Assembly: GCA_030038295.1 (NCBI GenBank)
Contig: JASHPF010000151.1
Coordinates: forward strand, 1-64,000
Source of the DNA: Streptosporangiaceae bacterium
GTDB lineage: Bacteria; Actinomycetota; Actinomycetes; Streptosporangiales; Streptosporangiaceae
Direction: 5' to 3'
Length of the DNA stretch: 64,000 nt
The position numbers and the translations under genes are program-made. This document shows, piece after piece, positions 59,829 through 64,000 of this stretch (position 1 is its first letter; every line of letters begins with the position of its first letter). The notes under the pieces are model-generated. The model did no database searches, had not been told where the DNA came from, and was given only the letters and a program-made list of their open reading frames with translations.

Positions 59829-61748
59829 ATGGCGGGACTGATCGAGGACTACGCGCTGATCGGGGACATGCAGACGGCCGCGCTCGTGAGCCGGCACGGC
59901 TCGGTGGACTGGCTGTGCCTGCCCAGGTTCGATTCCGACGCGTGCTTCGCCGCGCTGCTCGGCGACGAGCGCAACGGCCACTGGCGGATCTGCCCCACGA
60001 GCTCCGAGGGCCCCGTGTCCCGGCGCGGCGAGGTCAGCCGGCAGTACCTGGGCGACTCGCTGATCCTGGTCACGACCTGGCGCACCTTCAGCGGCGTCGT
60101 CCGGGTCACCGACTTCATGCCCCCGCGGGACCATGCTGACCCGGTGCTGGTCCGCATCATCGAGGGGGTCGAGGGCAGCGTCGAGATGGAGTCCGTGCTC
60201 AGGCTCCGGTTCGGCTACGGCAAGGTCATTCCCTGGGTACGCCGCAACGGAACCGACATCCGGGCGATCGCGGGCCCCGACTCGGTGTGCTTCCACGGCT
60301 CGATCCGCAGCATCGGGCAGAACATGGCCCACGAGGCGGTGTTCGACGTCAAGGCCGGGGACCGCCAGTGGTTCGCGCTGGCCTGGAAGCAGTCACACCT
60401 GTTCCCCGATCCGTGCGTGATCGCGGCGGTGGCGCTGGACGCCACCAGGGAGTTCTGGTCCGACTGGGCTGCCCGCTGCACCTACCGCGGCCCGTATCGC
60501 GACGCGGTCATGCGGTCGCTGATCACGCTCAAGGGGCTGACATACGCGCCGACCGGCGGCATCGTCGCGGCGCCGACGACGTCGCTGCCCGAGGACATCG
60601 GCGGCGTGCGGAACTGGGACTACCGCTACTGCTGGCTCCGCGACGCGACGATCACGCTGGAGGCGCTGCTGCGTACCGGGTACACCGCCGAGGCCGATAG
60701 CTGGCGCCAGTGGCTGGGCCGCGCGATCGCCGGCGATCCCCGCGATGTGCAGATCATGTACGGCGTGGCCGGCGAGCGGCGGCTCGCCGAGTGGGAGGTC
60801 AGCTGGCTCCCCGGCTACGAGCGGTCAGCCCCCGTGCGAATCGGCAACGCCGCCGTCGATCAGCGGCAGCTCGATGTCTACGGCGAGGTTACCGACGCGC
60901 TCACGCTCGGCCGCCAGGCCGGCCTCGGCTTCGACAAGCACACCTGGAGCCTGCAGCGGCAGCTGCTGGGCTTCCTGGAAAAGCACTGGGATGAGCCCGA
61001 CGAGGGAATCTGGGAGGTGCGGGGACCGCGGCGGCATTTCGTCCACTCCAAGGTGATGGCCTGGGTCGCGTTCGACCGTGCCATTCACCTCGTCGAGCAA
61101 GGCAATCCTGGGCCCCTGCAGCGCTGGCGAGACATCAGGGACCAGATCCACGCGCAAGTACTCGACCACGGCTACGACGCCGCCCGCGGCGTGTTCACCC
61201 AGTACTACGGGAGTGCTGAGCTCGACTCCTCCGTGCTGCTGATCCCTGAGGTCGGTTTCCTCCCCCCGGACGACCCGCGCGTGGTGTCCACGGTCCGCGT
61301 ACTGCGGCGCGAGTTGATGCGGGACGGGCTGATGCTGCGCTATACCCAGGCGGGCGGCAGTGGCGGCACCGCCGACGTCGACGGCCTGCCCGGAGCGGAG
61401 GGCGCGTTCCTGGCGTGCAGCTTCTGGCTCGTGAACGCGCTGCACCTGATCGGCGAGTACGACGAGGCGGTGGCCGTATTCGAGCGCCTGCTGGCCCTGC
61501 GGAATGATCTCGGGCTGCTCAGCGAGGAATACGACCCGCGGTACGGACGCCAGGTCGGCAACACGCCCCAGGCGTTCAGCCATGTTCCGCTGATTCAGGC
61601 AGCGCTGAACCTCGAGGGCCACGCCACCGACCACTGCCGCCGGCGCGGTGGCGACCAGGACGGCACGGCCGACGAGCGCGGTGCTGTCCCGGCTGAGGCC
61701 GGCCACGACGGCGGCGGTCGGGGCGGCGCGACGGTGACTCCCGGCTAG
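59829..61748 (+). CDS. glycoside hydrolase family 15 protein (trehalase/glucoamylase-like)
   Basis: This 639-residue enzyme hydrolyses an alpha-glucosidic bond. The N-terminal domain starts IEDYALIGDMQTAALVSRHG, as in actinobacterial GH15 trehalases. The catalytic (alpha/alpha)6 barrel contains GGVRNWDYRYCWLRDATI and the late Glu in LLSEEYDPRYGRQVGNTPQA. It has no signal peptide, so it is cytoplasmic. The last ~35 residues are a Gly/Asp/Ala-rich tail. GGAGG lies 5 nt before the ATG. Trehalase is the commonest activity in such mycobacterial relatives; glucoamylase is possible. Confidence 0.9.
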   Translation: MAGLIEDYALIGDMQTAALVSRHGSVDWLCLPRFDSDACFAALLGDERNGHWRICPTSSEGPVSRRGEVSRQYLGDSLILVTTWRTFSGVVRVTDFMPPRDHADPVLVRIIEGVEGSVEMESVLRLRFGYGKVIPWVRRNGTDIRAIAGPDSVCFHGSIRSIGQNMAHEAVFDVKAGDRQWFALAWKQSHLFPDPCVIAAVALDATREFWSDWAARCTYRGPYRDAVMRSLITLKGLTYAPTGGIVAAPTTSLPEDIGGVRNWDYRYCWLRDATITLEALLRTGYTAEADSWRQWLGRAIAGDPRDVQIMYGVAGERRLAEWEVSWLPGYERSAPVRIGNAAVDQRQLDVYGEVTDALTLGRQAGLGFDKHTWSLQRQLLGFLEKHWDEPDEGIWEVRGPRRHFVHSKVMAWVAFDRAIHLVEQGNPGPLQRWRDIRDQIHAQVLDHGYDAARGVFTQYYGSAELDSSVLLIPEVGFLPPDDPRVVSTVRVLRRELMRDGLMLRYTQAGGSGGTADVDGLPGAEGAFLACSFWLVNALHLIGEYDEAVAVFERLLALRNDLGLLSEEYDPRYGRQVGNTPQAFSHVPLIQAALNLEGHATDHCRRRGGDQDGTADERGAVPAEAGHDGGGRGGATVTPG

Positions 61749-61836
61749 GTGCCCGGCTAGGCCGGACCACGCGCTCGCGGCCGCGAGGGCGGGCCGTCCG
61801 GGCAGCACGGTGGCAATGACACACTGATGGGTAGCC

Positions 61837-62724
61837 ATGCCACCTCGCCCACACATTCTGGTCGTTAACGGTCGTAAGGTCCACCGGCCGGTGTTCGTCC
61901 TCGGGGCGCCACACTCCGGTGCCGACCTGATCGGCTGCGCGCTCAAGCGGTCCCCTGGCTTTCACGTGACCATTGGCCAGGAGATCGTGCAGAGCGTGGT
62001 CTACGCCTTCGCCCGGAGTCCGTCGATCCAGCACGGTCGCGGCGCGGCGGCCGCGACGGTGCTGCGCGACGCGCTCGCGCAGGGCTGGCTGGTGACCGCG
62101 CACGGCTGCCTGACGTGCTCGGCCGTATGCCGGCGCGCGGGCGGGGTCACCGGCCCCGCCTGCTGCGTTTCCGAACGCCAGATCGTCAGGTACGGCGACG
62201 CCAGCCCCGACCTCATGTACTGCACCGCCGCGCTGATGGCCGCGTTTCCCGACGCCCGGCTCGTGCAGATCATCAGGGACGGCAGGGACGTCGTGGCGGC
62301 GATGCTAGCTGACCCGCAGGCGCTGAGCTGGTTCAAGGCCGGCGTCGCCAATGTGGAGACGGAGTTCCCCAATCCGTTCCTCGGCGTGGAGACCGAGGAC
62401 GACCGGGCCCTGTGGCCCCGGCTCAGCGTCGTCGGCAAGTGCGCGCTGCGGTGGCGCGGGTCGGTGCGGGCGATGGCCAGGCTGCGCGCGGCCATGTCCG
62501 CCGATCAGCTCACCACGCTGCGATACGAGAACGTCGTCAGCCAGCCGGCCGCGACCGCGGCTGCGCTCGCCGGATTCGTCGGCGGGGAGGTCGGCCGGGT
62601 CGACCTGCCGACCGGGCCGGATGCCGAGCCCGGGTGCTGGCGGCGGGTGCTCACCTCCGCCCAGCTCGCCGAGCTCGACTCCGTGGCCGGGCCGGACCTG
62701 CGACGGGTCGGCTACCTAGACTGA
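61837..62724 (+). CDS. sulfotransferase family protein with a cysteine-rich insert
   Basis: This 295-residue protein resembles PAPS-dependent sulfotransferases. The 5'-phosphosulfate loop is FVLGAPHSGADLIG (20-33) and the 3'-phosphate motif is LVQIIRDGRDVVAAML. An insert around 88-115 carries Cys91, 94, 98, 109 and 110 (HGCLTCSAVC), not typical of the family. The acceptor is unknown. It converges on the ABC exporter gene with a 9-bp overlap. Confidence 0.8.
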   Translation: MPPRPHILVVNGRKVHRPVFVLGAPHSGADLIGCALKRSPGFHVTIGQEIVQSVVYAFARSPSIQHGRGAAAATVLRDALAQGWLVTAHGCLTCSAVCRRAGGVTGPACCVSERQIVRYGDASPDLMYCTAALMAAFPDARLVQIIRDGRDVVAAMLADPQALSWFKAGVANVETEFPNPFLGVETEDDRALWPRLSVVGKCALRWRGSVRAMARLRAAMSADQLTTLRYENVVSQPAATAAALAGFVGGEVGRVDLPTGPDAEPGCWRRVLTSAQLAELDSVAGPDLRRVGYLD

Positions 62725-64000
62725 CGCTCTCACGGGGGCGGTGCTGGACGGCGCCGTCTGCTGCCGGGCGAACTGCGTTTCGTACAGGTCGGCGTACAGG
62801 CCGCCCGCTGCCAGCAGCTCCGCGTGCTGGCCCGCCTCGACCACCCGGCCGCCGTCGATCACCAGGATCTGGTCTGCCTCCCGCACGGTTGACAGCCGGT
62901 GGGCGATGACAAGCGAGGTCCGCCCGGCGAGCGCGGTCTTCAGCGCCCGCTGCACAGCCGCCTCGGACTCGGAGTCCAGGTGGGCCGTGGCCTCGTCGAG
63001 GACGACCACCGAGGGCGCCTTCAGCAGCAGCCTGGCCAGCGCGACCCGCTGTTTCTCGCCGCCCGACAGCCGGTAACCCCGGTCGCCGACGACGGTGTCG
63101 AGGCCATCAGGGAGCACCGCGATCAAGTCCCAGATCTGGGCGGCCTGGCAGGCCAGGATGAGCTCCTGCTCGGAAGCCGCGGGGCGGGCGTAGCGCAGAT
63201 TGGCCCGGATCGTGTCGTGATACAGGTGCGCATCCTGGGTCACCACGCCGACGACATCGTGCAGCGAGTCCAGTGTGACGTCCCTGATGTCGGTCCCGCC
63301 GATGGACACGACCCCGTCGGTCGGGTCGTACAGGCGCGCCACCAGGTGCGTGATCGTCGTCTTGCCTGCCCCGGACGGGCCGACCAGGGCGGTCAGCTTG
63401 CCGGCCGGGGCGACAAAACTCACGTCCGTCAGCGCCTGCTGGCCCGGTCCGGTCCGCTCCGGTGCCGGCAGGGCGATCGACTCGAGCGAGGCGAGCGAGA
63501 CCTCTGAAGCCGTCGGGTACCGGAAGCTGACGTGATCGAACTGGATGTCCGGCGCCGCCCCGGAGCCGCCGGAGCCGCCGCGCCCGGCCGCCGGGAGCGG
63601 CGTCGCGTCCGGCTTCTCATCGATGATCGGCTTCAGGTCCAGCACCTCGAATACCCGGTCGAAGCTGACCAGCGCGGTCATGTAGTTGACCTGCACGTTC
63701 GACAGCGACGTGATCGGCCCGTAGAGCCGGGTCAGCAGGGTGGCAAGGGCCACCATGCTGCCGATCTGCAGCGCCCCGTGGATAACCAGCTCGCCGCCGA
63801 GTCCGTAGGCCACCGACTGCGACAGGGTGGCCAGCAGGCTGAGCCCGGTCACGAGTGCGCTGCCCCACAGCGCGGTGAGCACGCCGATGTCCCTGACCCG
63901 AGCCGCCCGGCCGGCGAACAGGCCGAGCTCGTCCGCCGGGCGACCGTACAGCTTGGCCAGCATGGCGCCCGCCACATTGAAGCGCTCCGTCATCGTGGTG
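62716..64000 (-). CDS. ABC exporter with fused membrane and ATPase domains, 5' end missing
   Basis: The last ~428 codons of a type-1 half-transporter are present; the start lies beyond the window. The fragment begins TTMTERFNVAGAMLAKLYG, part of the membrane domain, with helices to ~120. The ATPase domain follows with Walker A GPSGAGKT, signature LSGGEKQRVALA, Walker B VVVLDEA and H-loop IAHRLS. The substrate (lipid, drug or peptide) cannot be told. Partners often come as a second half-transporter upstream. Confidence 0.92.
   Translation of the reverse strand, partial: TTMTERFNVAGAMLAKLYGRPADELGLFAGRAARVRDIGVLTALWGSALVTGLSLLATLSQSVAYGLGGELVIHGALQIGSMVALATLLTRLYGPITSLSNVQVNYMTALVSFDRVFEVLDLKPIIDEKPDATPLPAAGRGGSGGSGAAPDIQFDHVSFRYPTASEVSLASLESIALPAPERTGPGQQALTDVSFVAPAGKLTALVGPSGAGKTTITHLVARLYDPTDGVVSIGGTDIRDVTLDSLHDVVGVVTQDAHLYHDTIRANLRYARPAASEQELILACQAAQIWDLIAVLPDGLDTVVGDRGYRLSGGEKQRVALARLLLKAPSVVVLDEATAHLDSESEAAVQRALKTALAGRTSLVIAHRLSTVREADQILVIDGGRVVEAGQHAELLAAGGLYADLYETQFARQQTAPSSTAPVRASV

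Overview
This 64 kb window is GC-rich chromosomal DNA from an actinobacterium. It encodes a complete Pup-proteasome system (pup, prcB, prcA, mpa/arc, dop, pafA, pafB, pafC) in an order close to that of other actinobacteria. It also carries actinobacteria-restricted families (DUF3866, DUF3090, SCO1664, DUF3099, DUF6893), an InhA-like enoyl reductase and many GTG starts. The composition and gene set suggest a Streptosporangiales-like lineage, but the species cannot be named from the sequence. I found no tRNA, rRNA, CRISPR array, insertion sequence or prophage.

Region by region. 0-5.7 kb: a tiny DUF6893-type protein, a GNAT acetyltransferase, the Mtr4/HelY-like helicase, a methyltransferase and tatA-tatC. 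5.9-20.8 kb: the Pup-proteasome locus pafC-pafB / (divergent DUF3866-Nudix fusion) / FKBP lipoprotein / membrane protein / pafA / aldehyde dehydrogenase / prcA / prcB / pup / dop / mpa. 21-24.3 kb: trmI, a site-2 protease and a RecB-type nuclease. 24.3-30.4 kb: a five-gene oligopeptide ABC operon. 30.7-35.8 kb: a membrane protein, a HAD phosphatase, a PAC2 protein, the conserved SCO1664-DUF3090-phosphomutase trio and a DUF1707-FHA protein. 35.9-41.3 kb: fabG-fabI, tldD-tldE, dodecin and DUF3099. 41.3-41.7 kb: an intergenic stretch with a candidate C-loop small RNA and three tandem 85-bp hairpin repeats. 41.9-44.8 kb: a padR-ABC exporter operon with clear operators. 45-50.7 kb: moaA, mgsA, an FAD oxidoreductase, a divergent SelB and a membrane protein. 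50.7-56.4 kb: an HxlR regulator, GNAT, thioesterase, acyl-CoA synthetase, YccF, an AhpD-like protein, a SHOCT protein and a two-domain VOC protein. 56.4-59.2 kb: a sulfonate/nitrate-type ABC operon. 59.3-64 kb: a lipoprotein, a GH15 glucanase/trehalase, a sulfotransferase and a truncated ABC exporter.

How the genes work together. Pup is activated by Dop, ligated to substrates by PafA, recognised by Mpa and degraded by PrcAB. PafB and PafC form the linked WYL-type transcriptional activator. A PAC2-family protein lies outside the core cluster. FabG and FabI perform consecutive reduction steps of fatty-acid elongation. The FadD-like ligase and the thioesterase make and break acyl-CoA esters.

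The most notable non-coding signals are the small RNA at about 41350-41465, which has three hairpins each presenting a run of five C, and the adjacent 85-bp repeat array. A pair of 16-bp palindromes covers the -35 and -10 of the drrAB-like operon. In at least 15 genes a -10 hexamer lies 6-9 nt before the start codon, which indicates widespread leaderless transcription. The most notable coding oddities are a SelB with altered GTPase motifs, a DUF3866-Nudix fusion and a RecB nuclease with an N-terminal hexapeptide repeat.
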